Assembly: GCA_947034885.2 (NCBI GenBank)
Contig: OX344752.2
Location: 21,165,386 to 21,229,385 of the forward strand
DNA length: 64,000 nucleotides
Source of the DNA: Thuidium tamariscinum
Taxonomy: Eukaryota; Streptophyta; Bryopsida; Hypnales; Thuidiaceae
Direction: 5' to 3'
Shown here in pieces: positions 12,228-23,394 of this stretch. Each line of letters opens with the position of its first letter. Position 1 is the stretch's first letter. Under the pieces are notes generated by a model, which searched no databases, had not been told where the DNA came from, and was given only the letters and a program-made list of their open reading frames with translations. The position numbers were made by a program, and so were the translations under genes.

Positions 12228-12869
12228 GCACCTGTGAACACTAACAAATAACTTGAAATTCACCTAAATGAAACACTGAAAAAGGACGAGAGAGCAAGCG
12301 ATTCTCACCAAGAAAAAATGCAATTAACTTCAACACAAAACATTAAAAGTGTGGATCATGTGTGATACTGCACCCAAAGTTGATAGGAGAAGCTTCATAG
12401 AATCACGAGAGCAAGATCTCGACAACACCCAAAACCAAAATAACCACGCAGTCACAAATGTAGCTCAAAAGCTTTTCTCCGACGAAGGAGAAATGCAAAC
12501 AAACCTCGGCAGCTTGCTAGGTATTACAGAGACGAGAAGAGGGGGAAAGAAGAAGAATCATCGCATGCACAAGGAAATCTAGTAAATGAAAGATCTCATA
12601 TCTAATGAAAAGGAAGATCTCATATGGCAAATGTTCTTTCTTGAAATATTACTGTAGCACCGTGACAAGATATTTAGAAACCCAGCGACAGAAAGCACTT
12701 GTTGAGTCAAGGGCGACTGATAAAGTAGGTTCCCTCAACTAACCAACAATCCGCTACTCAATCTACCCTTTTCTACATCACAGCATGACCTTCTAGGAAT
12801 ACCAAGGTCTTTTTAGCAATTCCTTACTTATTTTCTCTACTCAAAATACCCACATCTCTTGTAGTGTCT

Positions 12870-13500
12870 ATAACAGACTATCTATTAAATTATAATCGAT
12901 ATTCTCTCTTCACAGATCAACTCCATATCCAATTGGTATTCTGATCCTACAGTCAATTTCCCAATCGGTATTATATTCCACTCATACACCTATAATCAAT
13001 CAAAATCCAATCGGCCATTTGCCAAATATATCACATAGAAATTCACAGCTCCCAATCGGTCTCAAACACATAACAGCACACAGAACATCACCCAACATCC
13101 AATCGGTACACACATACAGAAACTCCAATTGGACTCACATACACAGCACACACAATCATACATAAACACACACAATTGGCAAATCCATTTACTAAATTAA
13201 TTCAACTTCGAAAACACAAAATCACAATTGTTTTACTTCCGCCGATTGGAAGCAGCGCCTGTCTCTCTAAGGTCAACTCAAAAAACAATTGGAAAACAAC
13301 AACTTAAGTAACCACCAGCCGGCCCACCAGCCAGAACCGCCAATCGGAATCATTGAGAAAATGCCTCTCCAAATCACATTGAAAATACCCAATTGGTAAT
13401 TACACTGTATATGCCTACAATAACTCCGTATAGCATCTATAGGTACGCTACCAATTGGCAAACTACAAGAATAATACCCAAAACTACCAATTGGCTAAAA
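12870..13500. repeat. Array of CCAATCGG / CCAATTGG motifs, part 2
   Basis: Continuation of the array at 8460-9028 beyond the CACTA insertion. At least twelve motif copies are seen (near 12930, 12960, 13008, 13050, 13098, 13125, 13225, 13290, 13340, 13390, 13450 and 13485). CCAATTGG is a perfect palindrome, and CCAATCGG presents a CCAAT box on one strand. The last copies run into the second purine tract. Confidence 0.7.
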
Positions 13501-13514
13501 AGAAAAATATAAAT

Positions 13515-13920
13515 CAGTCTACAGGGATACAATTGGAGATGAGGGGAAAAAAAGGTTGTAGGAATACAATTAGGGATAAGGGAAAAAATGGAATATAGGA
13601 ATACAATCAAAGATGACCAAGAAAATGGGGGGAGGTGAAAAAAATGTGTAAGAAAAAAATTGAGGATAAGGGAAAAGATGGGGTATAAGAGAAGATTTGG
13701 GGAAAGACAAAAGAATGGGGATAAGGAAAACAAATGGACTATAAGAAAGGAATTGGAGATAGGGAAAAAAATGGGGTGCAAGAAATTTTTTGGAGGATAA
13801 CCAAAAATTTGGACATAAAGAAAAAGACAAGGGATATAGGAAAAGAAATGGGGCTAAGAAAAAAAAGATTATAATGAAAATGAAATGGGGTGTGAAAAAA
13901 GATTGGAACCTATGGGAAAA
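13515..13920 (+). repeat. Purine-rich tract, copy 2
   Basis: Colinear direct-repeat partner of 7915-8310 (see there). With the CACTA element removed, the two tracts flank about 1.3 kb of CCAAT-like array. This resembles a short element with direct terminal repeats, but neither end could be defined by a target duplication. Confidence 0.7.
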
Positions 13921-13930
13921 TAATGAAATA

Positions 13931-14640
13931 TAACCCCTAAAGGACCAAGGCCTTAATTTTGTGAAAAAATAACTAAAAATTTATATTTTTGTAGCAAAGA
14001 ATAAAACTATTTTATTTCAAATTTAACCATAGTATATTACACCTAACTAGTTTAAGAGTATGTGGAAAAAATTTCAAATTTTTTTATAACATAGATTATA
14101 AGATCTTTGCATTTAAAATAAAAAAAACAAGTCTTTTAGTACATTGCAAGATTAGATTTTTTGACTTTGAGCCTTCTTGACTTTATTTTCTTGCACTATA
14201 GAGTTTTGAACTTTAAATCTTTGAGGTGTATAATTGAGTTGAGATTCTAGGAAAAAAAAGAAAAATACAAAAAAAATTATTTTTATTCTTTAAAAAATTG
14301 TTGTATAAAAGTAGGTATGAATAGAAGAAAAAGTTAAATAATTATTATCTCTAAGATGGAATTAGAATGCACTAATCCCAATGGTTGGATTGTTCTAGCA
14401 TGTAAAATAATCATGTGATAATTTTTTTTAAATAATAAAAATTGCATTCAAAATTGAATCCTATAAGGGTTTTTTTCAAGAAGATGATGAAATTGCTAGA
14501 AAAGCAAGATTGTCCGTCATTTTTTCATAGCAAATTCAAATGGAATGAATCAAAGCTTCCCATGTAGACAAAAATATAATCTATGAGAAGGAATTTTTAT
14601 TTTTCTTAGAACTCAAATTTTGAAAATTTATTTTGTTGTC
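13931..14640. mobile_element. Truncated member of the TTAA-flanked family
   Basis: It starts TAACCCCTAAAGGACCA, the terminal sequence shared with elements at 35763, 42846, 53685 and 56224. The interior matches them too: AATGGAATGAATCAAAG at about 14540 recurs near 43475. The opposite terminus is missing; similarity fades near 14640. Confidence 0.65.
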
Positions 14641-15238
14641 CAATCTTGTAAGCACTTGATTACCCACTCCTACTAACCAAGTTAATACAACTAGGTTCTT
14701 GTTTTAAGTGTTTAGAATGGATGTCTATACTTTGGTTCACTATGCCTTCAAAGCAATGGATCTTTATATAGTTTTAAAGTGTTTTGGATTCAAAATAACT
14801 CTAAATTATCCTAAATTAGATTTGTATTGGCCCTTTTGACCTCTAATTAGGCCAATGTGATTTTATAGTTAAATATTTTTCAGACCAACTTTTAATTCAT
14901 ATTCTTATAGGTTATTTTTTTACTCATTCTAGAATGATAAGACTTAAGTGATTTGGACCTTCCTATCAAAAGTTATAAGTGAATGAAGTTTGACCGCTAA
15001 TTAGTGCATCAAACTTCATCCATGTTTTTTTACTATGTGGTAAACTTAAATTAAGAATTTCTTTCACTCAAAGCTTTGTTATTTTTTCCTTTCTCAAAAT
15101 CACTCAATTTCTTCCAATTTTACTTTTCCTAACTATTTTTCATCCATTCTAGTGACTAAATTTCATCTAGCCATATTTTATTCGTTTTAAGCTCAAATCC
15201 TAAATTTAATATATTTTTGAAAAGCTAAAAGAAATTCC
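14641..15238. repeat. AT-rich DNA with diverged repeat and an AACTTCAT hairpin motif
   Basis: No gene is seen. At 14973 there is AAGTTATAAGTGAATGAAG followed about 20 bases later by AAACTTCATCCAT. This is the same inverted-repeat motif found at 23058, 28806 and 40320. The segment continues at 22325 beyond the Harbinger insertion. Confidence 0.5.
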
Positions 15239-17857
15239 TAAGAGCATCTCTACTCCGCACAGCAGGACGACAGGTTGGGAAGGAGTTGCCGGCAAACCCC
15301 TCCACTCCAATGTAGGGACATCAGGCCTGGCGCACGGCGTGGAGGTTGGGTGGCGTCATGGCCATTAAAATTTTCAATTTTGGCGTTGGGGAAGTGAAAA
15401 TGATGTCCACTTCTAGCCTATTGAATGTTGATACATGGTAAAGCGTGAGTGGTTGCGGCATAGGGTGTCCTTCTTTCTCATGTAGTACCGCATGTGAAGC
15501 TCCTGCACAGAGCGTACAACCTTGTTGTAGGGTTTCCAGAGGCTCTGTGTGAGTGCTTTTTTTCCTTTATTGTTTGAAATTTTTTGTGGGTTTGACAATT
15601 GAGAGTAATGGCAACTTCCCAAGAGTCTCCAAGTGCTTCCTTGCAACTTGCAAGAGGATCAAATTTTGAGGACGAGGAGTGTGTGAGATTGTGCAAAGCG
15701 TGGTTGAATATTCTCAGAGTGCATTGAAGGGAAGTGGACAAAAATATGATCAGTTTTGGGCAAGAGTTGCCAAGGTTTTCGAGGAATCGTGTCCACGAGG
15801 AGGTGTGCTTCGACCACAGAAGAGTTTGGAGTCAAAGTGGGGAATCATTAACCACAATGTCTCTAAATTTGTTGGTGCCTACGCAACCGTGTATGATTTG
15901 GATGAGTCAGGGACAACAAAGGAAGACCGCATTGACAAAGTGAAGGTAATTTACCAAGACTCCTCCAAGAATAATAAACCTTTCATTTATATGGAATGTT
16001 GGCGTGTTTTGCGAAATGCTCTGAAGTAGAGGTCTTATCGTAATCATGGAATTCGCCCTCCTCCTCAAAAGCATCAAATTTCCGAGGAGTCTAGTCCTAC
16101 TCAGTCACAAAGTGTAGACTTAGGTGTTGGAGATGAAGAGGGAGAATTAGGGCATGGAGATGAAGGTAGTGCTACTTCACCTGTGAAGCCAATTGGGAAA
16201 AGGAAAGCAAAGAGGCAAGCTGTGACTGATGGCAAAGTGAAGAAGTTGAAGTCAGATTTTGCTAAAGCCACAGCTGCTATGTGTGAGCCCTCGAGATGGC
16301 ACTCAGGACTCTGGGTCCATTTTTCGCGATTAAAGAGCGAAAATTAGCCAAAATATTCAAGAAAAAGACATAAAAAGAGTGTTGAGGGAGTTTTGGTATC
16401 AGTCTATGCCAAAATGGTGGAAAACCAACTTAGAAGGTGGAAAATTCTTAATACTAGAAATTTGAATCATTCTAAGTCTCCAAAGCAAGCTTATGTAAAA
16501 AGTTAGCAATTCAGAGAGAAATAAGGAATCGAAAGTTAGTCAGTCCTAGCGATTGTCTGTGCAAAGTCAACCTTTTAAGGATACACATGACATACTGACT
16601 AAGCTAAAAAAGTCTACTACGAGCCTAGAAGAGTTACTAGGGATTAAGTTCAATTTTGGAACAAATTGGATTTAAAGGTAAAACCACTACAACGGATTTG
16701 GAGAATTCGAACTTCACGAGATAAAAGATGGAGGATTGGAGATTGAAGACTATAGAGAGGTGTTCCAAGGGTAGGAGCATGCCAGGAGCGAACAAGAATC
16801 AAACAATTGTCCAAGATTCCCGGCCATCGGAAATTAAATTGTCCAATTGGGCAAAGTAATTTCAAATTACTAAAATTAGAAAGGTGCAAGGTTGCGTGGG
16901 ACTTACACCAAGAATCTAGGAGTGCCCTAGATGTTACCCAATTTATTTCGGATTTTTCCAAAATTCTACGTTGATTCCATGGGAAGTCAACCGCACATAG
17001 AAATGTTCGTAAAATCATAGAAATTACGTATGATGCGGTAAAATCTCACTAAAAATTAGGATAGGTTTTTGTGTGCTTAATAAGCGCCCGGTCAAGTTTG
17101 AAGACATTCCGACATTCCCAACTACCAAAACCGGCATCGACATCGAATTTCACTAGAAGTTACAAATTGGTGGCGGGTTGACCGGCGCATCAGGAGCGAA
17201 TGATGTCCGATTGTCGCAAATAGGGAGTCATTCCTTACTCTCACGGACATTCCTAACAACCTTGGCCTGACAGATTCATCGAAATGCGCAAATCCTAGAA
17301 GTTAGATTTTTTATTTTTAATTGGAGTTACAGTAATTCCAATTTGGGCGCGCAAACGGCCTAGGAGTGAGGGGTAAGGGGTCCCTTAGGCTAATTGGGGT
17401 CTTCTGAAGACAATGGCACAGACGGTTTTCCGTTTCGAGTTGTTCCCTAAAAGATAGAGAGGGTCAGCTCTTAGTTTGACTTTTTAATCGTTAATTGCGG
17501 TTAATTAGAAGTGATTTTGGAAATATCTCTTGGAAATATCTCTTGGAAAATCAAAGATTGGATTTGGTCAAGATCTCTTTCTTGCGTAAAAAGCCATCTT
17601 TGGGCTAAAGAAAGACAATTTCTAAAATGACTTTTGGTTAATTTGCAAAATATCTACGTAAATTAGGATTAATTCCAAAATATTTTGGGTTAAGATCTTG
17701 GATTTGATTTGGCTAAGATTTCTTTTGCCAAATGGGGATGTTTTTAGAAATTTTCACCATTAAACAACTAATATTTTGGAATTACATTAGGGTAGTTTAG
17801 GGTAGGAAGTAACAAAATGTTTTCACTAGCAATTACCGTGAGGGGCCCGACCACGGG

Positions 17858-17864
17858 TATATAA
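17858..17864 (+). promoter_or_regulatory. TATA box of the LTR-like element
   Basis: TATATAA lies in a locally GC-rich context (GGGCCCGACCACGGG just upstream). It is 1576 bases from the element's 5' end. In the relative at 34270-38084 a TATAAAAG sits at about 1568 bases from its own 5' end once nested insertions are subtracted, so the position is conserved. Confidence 0.65.
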
Positions 17865-19835
17865 GGGCCCCCCTCGAGGTTGCCAGTACCCTTATTTCTC
17901 GCACCGACACTTCATTACTCTCTTCATTTATGCCACCGGCGAGGTCGGGGCATCACTTGGACCAAAGTTTTGGCCAAGTTTTGTATTTGTCACACATTTG
18001 AAGGCTTAGGGCCCCTTCAATTAGTTCATAAGATTCACATTTTTTCCATAAAGGTTACTCTACCACCTAGCAGACCAACAACTCGTGGAAATTTCAAGCA
18101 TTGGAAGCCAAAGTTCGGTTTAAACACTATCATGTGTACCTCCTTTGGTTGTAAGATCTTGAAATACTAAGAAATTTTAAGAATTTAAAGTGAAAGTTCG
18201 ATTTAAACACTGTCATGTATACCTCCTTTTGCGAATAAAATTCTTAAGATACTCCCGGAAAACTCTTAGGACGGCGAAGCTTTGAACCATCACTCACATC
18301 TTGAAAGAATTAAAACTCCTCAATAAAAAGGGGAAATTACTTGCAATTAGTCCACCCCGAGGTTGAACCGGGAAAGGATAAAAAGGCTTTAAACCTCAAG
18401 ATTCGAAGGCCTATACCACTTTCTTTAGTGCTTGAGCATGAGAGACCTCATCTATCTTTTCAATTGAGATTAGTATATGGTGGGTAAGGACCCCGTGATT
18501 ATTACTTAGTACCAATTGCAAACATAGAAGACACTAGCAATAGCCATTAAATAGTGTAGATTTAGTTCAAGAATTAGAGTCCAAAAAACCAGAAAATCCA
18601 AATCCAGGGACCAGCCTGAAGGTGGACCAGCAGCCTGGAGCGGAGTGAGCCCAAGCGGCCTGGAGTAGAGGACCGGCGGCCAAGGGCGGGCGACCGGCAG
18701 CGAGGCAGCCAGCCACTGGCGCCTCGCCACGTGGCGCCGGGTTGAGGCTCTGTGATCGGGCTGAGGCTCTATCCAAGCCATTTGGAGTCCCAAACTCACA
18801 AACTAAAACACCAACAACCACATCTACACAAGTAAGTATTTTCCTAACAAAGTTGACTTGTAAACTCCACTCTTAAGGTAGTGTTACAAAAATTGGGTTT
18901 AAATAAAAAATCAAAGGAAGTAGAGCTACTATCCCATTCTCCATTTGATTTGGTATTAAAAATCCAACATTTGTAACTTTGGAATTCCACCACAAGGACC
19001 TCTATTCTCTCCAACCTCCATAGCCGAACTCTCATCAAACTTTGCGCAATCTAAATGCAAAATTGAAAGAGAAGGAAGGAATTAAGGGAAGGAAGATTAA
19101 GGGAGAGACAACCACGTGAGAGAATTTGGCATTAAAAAATCAATTTCCTAAGAATCTTACTATTGAAATCTAATTCTTTATTCTCAACGTTGACCCCACG
19201 CCCTTTTAAAACTAATTATTTTAGAATCTTACTATTGAATTGGCACTTATTCTGGGGAGTATGTTCTACATTCTTTGGTCGGTAGTTCTTAATTAGATTC
19301 TTAGAAGGTTTGGATTTTGTTGGTTTTGTTTTATTAGGTCTAATAAGCCAAAAAGAAAGAAACAAATTGACAACCAATTTCTTTAGAATTAACACAAATT
19401 CAAAAATTAATTAGATTTGAAAAGATTTGAAGATGATTTTTTGATTAAAATATTCTAATAAGCCAAAAGGGAAACAAACAAATTGCCAACCAATTTCTTT
19501 AAAATTAACACAAATTCAAAAATTAATTGGATTTGAAAAAGATTTGATGACAATTTCCGATTTTAATAATTAAATCAATTTGGATTTTGGATATTAATCT
19601 AGGACCAAAGGGAAAACAACTAAAACAACCGAATTTTAACTTTCATTTATTTCTTTAGAATAAAATATTTTCTAATCAAACTAGGTAGACTAATTAAATT
19701 GCAGTATTTTTTGATTACCGGGGAATTAGGAATTAAAAGAATTACGCAATTAAATTAACACTACATAACCCTTAAATTCCTTTTTAATCAAGACAGAATT
19801 AATTGACCAACAACGTGAGAATTATTATGGATTAA

Positions 19836-19931
19836 ATGGAGAGCCGGGATGATTTCGATGGCGAGGTCGTAGGGGAATATTTACACACGATGATGTTTGA
19901 CGACGGGACCATGGAGATTTACGCAGAAGAG
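19836..19931 (+). CDS. Short 32-codon exon with splice donor inside the LTR-like element
   Basis: The ATG at 19836 opens MESRDDFDGEVVGEYLHTM and continues to IYAEE, directly followed by GTAAAC. It is acidic and less AT-rich than its surroundings. A diverged counterpart with ATG, similar ending and a GTTAG donor lies at 38893-38952 in the relative copy. It could be the leader exon of an element-encoded or read-through transcript driven by the TATA box at 17858. No homologue is recognised. Confidence 0.4.
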
Positions 19932-20852
19932 GTAAACCGCTCACATTTGATTTTCATTCTCATTATTTTACTGTTAAGTTTCTTTTTACCAAATGTTTGG
20001 CATTAGATTTAGACAAAACTATAGAATAGAATAGAGTAGGATCGCTTGGCTGAATTTTAGACTAAGAAAGATAGAATTATAACCACGAAATTAGATTAGA
20101 AACACTTAAAAGACGTGACTAAAAGAGTTCATTGCTTGGAAGGCTTTCTTTTCATACCCAATTAGAAAGAAAACTCAATTAGACACATGACCCGTGTGAA
20201 AAACTCTTAGCTCGAGGGTGGAATTAGGAGCGCTCACACTATGGTTGATGTCAATTTGAAGAAAGTTGAGGTACTGAGAGATGCTGTAAATCTGCAACTC
20301 TTTTTAGTATCCCTCACTAGTTTAGGAGAAGATGCATTGCGCTATATTACATTGAAAAGAGCACGGGTTCTCACGTCTTTGGAAGCTAGGGAGGCTACTA
20401 TTACCATGCCTACAAATTTGAGGAGTGCAGTGGACATGTTGGTTGGAACTACTGCCCCAAGACTTCCCTTCTTCTACAATGTTTGAAGAAGAAATGGATG
20501 AGTTCACTAACCATCTAGGAATTTAGAATTTGTGGTTTTGTATCGTCAAGTTTGGTCTTCTTTGAGTTGTGAATTACATGCTAGTTTATACAAACTAGCA
20601 TCTTCTCAATTTGCAACTTTGCTTGTATAGAGTTTCCTTGAAAGCCCTTTTCATTTGTAGAAGAAGTGACAAGAAGATTAAAAATGCAATTGGCAAACAC
20701 TTCTTGCATTCATTTGTTGACTTGCAAGTAGAGAAAATAATGTATTCCTTGTATTTCATGAAATAAAAACATATTCATTACATCATGTTTCCCTTCAATT
20801 CCCACAAATGTTGAATCAAGTCCTCTTGAAGTTTGTAGTGACTTACCTCTTG

Positions 20853-22074
20853 TTAGATGTCTATGATAGACCTAGCAAATCTCTGGAAACCTAAAGGTGT
20901 AGGATGAGAATGACTTTTAATTGTCATAGTGCTCAAGCTATGCAGAAAATTTTGATCCAAGCTCTCTTCGGGTTCTTCATCTTCAATAATCATGTTGTGC
21001 ATGATCATACAAGCGATCCACACACTTCAATGTTGACTCACTCCAAAATCTTGCAAGGTTGCGGATGATGCCCCAACGAGCTTCAAGAACACCAAATGCC
21101 CTCTCAACATCCTTTCTTGCACCTTCTTGCATCTTGACATACCATTTTTTCTTTTCTCCTTGCGGTGAGATTATAGTCTTTTGAAATATGGTCCAATCCG
21201 GGTAGATACCATCCGCTAGAAAGTAACAGGATTTGTATTCATTTCCGTTGATTGTGAATTTGGCATGGGGTAAAACCCCACGTAAGTAATTCACTATCAA
21301 CAGGCTCCTATCAATGACATTAGTGTCATTGTTAGAACCTGGCAAACCAATGAAAACATGCCATATCCAAAGGTTTTGAGTGGCAATGGCCTCCTTGATC
21401 AAAGCCCTATCTCCATCTTTGTCTTGGTATTGTCCTTGCCATCCAACCTGACAATTTTTCTACACCCAATGTGAGCAATCAATGGATACAAACATCCTTG
21501 GGAATCCACGAGCTTCATTCACTTGCAAGTGATGCAAAACATCTTCATTTGTGGGCTCTCTCAACTACTCTTGTCTATATATCTCTACTGCAGCCTTTGC
21601 AAATCTTTTGAAACATTTTAAGACGGTAGACTCTCCAATACACACATACTTGTCAATATTATTAGTAACAATTCTTCCAGTAAAGATTCGAAAGGCTGCC
21701 GAGATTTTTTGAATGAAAGACAAGCAAAGACGCCCCAAACCATCTACTTTCTCTTCAAAAAATGAATCATGACGTACGACGACATCATGAATTTTTGCAA
21801 AGAGGGACTTACGCATACATAATCACCAACAAAACAAGTCCTCACCAAAGACTGGAGGATTTGCAAAATAGTCCCTCCAAATTTTCTCATGACCTTCTTG
21901 AAAATTGTGTTGAATGTTGCCAACTCTCTCCAGAAGTGAAGCACCATGTTACACACTCCCCCCATCCCTCAAAATGTTGCAAAGATGCTTATGCATAGCG
22001 GATACAACGTGCCATTGTTCTTCTTCATCATCGGATGCTAAACGATCTTGCACCCAACTCAAAAATGAAGCCAT
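20853..22074 (-). pseudogene. Harbinger DDE transposase, disrupted by in-frame stops
   Basis: It reads leftwards from ATG at 22074 (MASFLSWVQDRLASDDEEEQ) to TAA at 20853. Recognisable blocks in order are: the MRKSLFAKIHDVV segment at 21816, IGESTVLKCFKRF, ARGFPRMFVSIDCSHW (first catalytic Asp region), IWHVFIGLPGSNND (second Asp region), the YFLADGIYPDW block, and KDVERAFGVLEARWGI (third acidic residue). These are hallmark blocks of PIF/Harbinger (HARBI1-type) transposases. In-frame stops at about 21563 and 21460, one near 21950 and a shift near 21000 inactivate it. It is convergent with ORF1 in the same element. Confidence 0.92.
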
Positions 22075-22324
22075 GTGGAATCAAACAACGAAACCCTAAT
22101 GCAAAAAATCAAAAAATGAGGGAAGAAGAGAAAGAAGGAGCTTGAAAACGAGTTTCCAGTTTTCTCCCCTCAACTTCTATGCTTAGTCGCCGCCAGGCGG
22201 TGGCGGCTGGCGGCCCCACGGCTGCTAGACAAAGTAGGGAGTAGGTCCGCGCAATGTTGCCCCGCAGCTCCTCAGCCTCGAGCCAGCGCAGACCTATCGT
22301 GCGTCTGTAGTGGAGATGTTCTAA

Positions 22325-23394
22325 ACCATTATCACTTTGTATCTCAAAAGAAAATTGATCTTCAACTTCTAAATCACATTTCTAATTTAGTTTTACTACT
22401 ATAGTTGTCTTATTTTGAAATCACAAACAAATTAGGCTTTTACTTCATAAATAGAGCATTTTGAAGGTTGTTGTAGATCTCCTCCTATCCTATTTTGTTC
22501 ACTATGATTAGAAGTTGTTTAGCAATTTTATCCACTGCTTAAAAATAAAATTTTATTACAATTCATGATTCCTATTTCTTTTTCTTATTTTTTTTTTTTT
22601 ACATTATTGAAACTATTCTTTTTCGAACTTTTGCACATACACTAGAGAGGATTAAGTTCGTTTTGTTATCTTAATCTATCATATCCTCAGGTATCTATTG
22701 TATGGTTGGAAGAAAATCTCTAAGATTTTCACTTCTTTCTTTCCCAACAAATTTCTATACTTCAACTAAACTCTCAATTACAATTCAAAGATTCTACAAC
22801 TTGAGTCCTTAAACTCAATTATCTTTTCTATTGTAGTGTAGATTAATGAGAGAAAAAGTGGTGGGATAAGAATTGTTAATTTCTATATTTTGGGTTGTTA
22901 ATTTTCTATAACTAACTTCTAATTCTCTATTATTTCATTCTTAAGTTCTAGCTCTTGGTTTGACTTTTGACAACTTATTACTTTTAAACTTCTAATATAT
23001 TTTTCTTGTTGAGACTAAAATCAATTTTTCAAATTGATACCAAACTTGTAAATTGGACTTCTTAGTAGAAGTTATGCATGGATAAAGTTTTAATTACTAA
23101 TTAGTTATTGAAACTTCATCTCCTTATAATTTTTTCAATTTAACTCGATTTTCTTTATATATTATGTCATTCGAAAACTCTCAACATCTACTATTAGATT
23201 CTTAACTTAAATCTATATTATAACTTCTTTCTAATGGTTTGACTTTGTTTTTAGCCTCAGCTCTACCTACACTCTAACACTCAAATTGACTTTTAACAAA
23301 TTATTATTTTTAAATTTTGACTGATTTTTCCTTGTAGAAATTAAGATTAGTTTTTTAAATGGATGTGATACTCGCAATTTGGATTTTTGTAGTA
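22325..23394. repeat. Tandemly repeated AT-rich DNA, period about 326 bp
   Basis: TGACTTTTGACAACTTATTA at 22961 recurs, diverged, as TGACTTTTAACAAATTATT at 23287, and each is followed about 95 bases later by AGTAGAAGTTATGCATG-like sequence. The second unit is cut by the element at 23395-28803 and resumes at 28804. No coding sequence is seen. Confidence 0.6.

Larger units (their letters stand above)
9029..12866. mobile_element. CACTA (En/Spm-type) transposon, 3.8 kb, TSD TCT
   Basis: The left end reads CACTACAAGAGA and the right end is its exact inverse TCTCTTGTAGTG. TCT flanks both sides (9026-9028 and 12867-12869). This is the canonical CACTA signature with a 3-bp duplication. It interrupts the CCAAT-like array. 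I see no recognisable TNP2-type transposase frame. Short coding-like pieces on the minus strand (about 9600-9828, and a 133-residue frame at 11130-11531) may be remnants of an accessory gene or captured DNA. The element is most likely non-autonomous. Confidence 0.92.
16282..20238 (+). mobile_element. LTR-retrotransposon-derived insertion, probably a 3.96 kb solo LTR, TSD CTATG
   Basis: It begins TGTGAGC and ends GCTCACA, with the five-base duplication CTATG at 16277-16281 and 20239-20243. This is the standard LTR signature. Removing it plus one CTATG rejoins the Harbinger ORF1 frame, which confirms both ends. No gag-pol frames and no second internal LTR copy are visible, so a very long solo LTR is the simplest reading. 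It carries a TATA box at 17858, AATAAA-like signals near 18233 and 18322, and a GC-rich patch at 18610-18770 that includes a CCACGTGG G-box. A rearranged relative lies at 34270-40957. Confidence 0.8.
15608..20486 (+). pseudogene. Harbinger ORF1 (Myb/SANT-like DNA-binding protein), disrupted
   Basis: The start ATG at 15608 opens MATSQESPSASLQLARGS and then EDEECVRLCKAWLN. A one-base loss near 15712 shifts the frame into SQSALKGSGQKYDQFWARV, the conserved trihelix-like core of Harbinger ORF1 and related plant proteins. An in-frame TAG follows at about 16026, then a basic tail GKRKAKRQAV. The LTR-like insertion at 16282-20238 splits the frame between AAM and VDVNLKKVEVLRDAV, and the C-terminus ends at 20484-20486. 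ORF1 normally binds the transposon ends and partners the transposase. Three separate lesions make this a pseudogene. Confidence 0.85.
15242..22321. mobile_element. PIF/Harbinger DNA transposon, 7.1 kb with nested LTR insertion, TSD TAA
   Basis: The left terminus GAGCATCTCTACTCC and right terminus GTAGTGGAGATGTTC are imperfect inverted repeats, flanked by TAA at 15239-15241 and 22322-22324. This is the target duplication expected for PIF/Harbinger. Two convergent genes typical of the superfamily are inside: a Myb/SANT-like ORF1 on plus and a DDE transposase on minus. Both are broken. A 3957 bp LTR-like element interrupts ORF1. Subtracting it leaves about 3.1 kb, a normal size for an autonomous Harbinger. 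Confidence 0.95.

Noticed and set aside
18506..18821. 84-97 codon minus frames in the GC-rich patch of the LTR-like element
   Set aside because: They overlap in two frames and owe their length to local GC content; no domain, no donor or acceptor, not conserved in the second copy.
16282..20238. Full-length LTR retrotransposon with two LTRs
   Set aside because: No internal second copy of the terminus, no primer-binding site next to an internal end, and no gag-pol frames; a solo LTR fits better.
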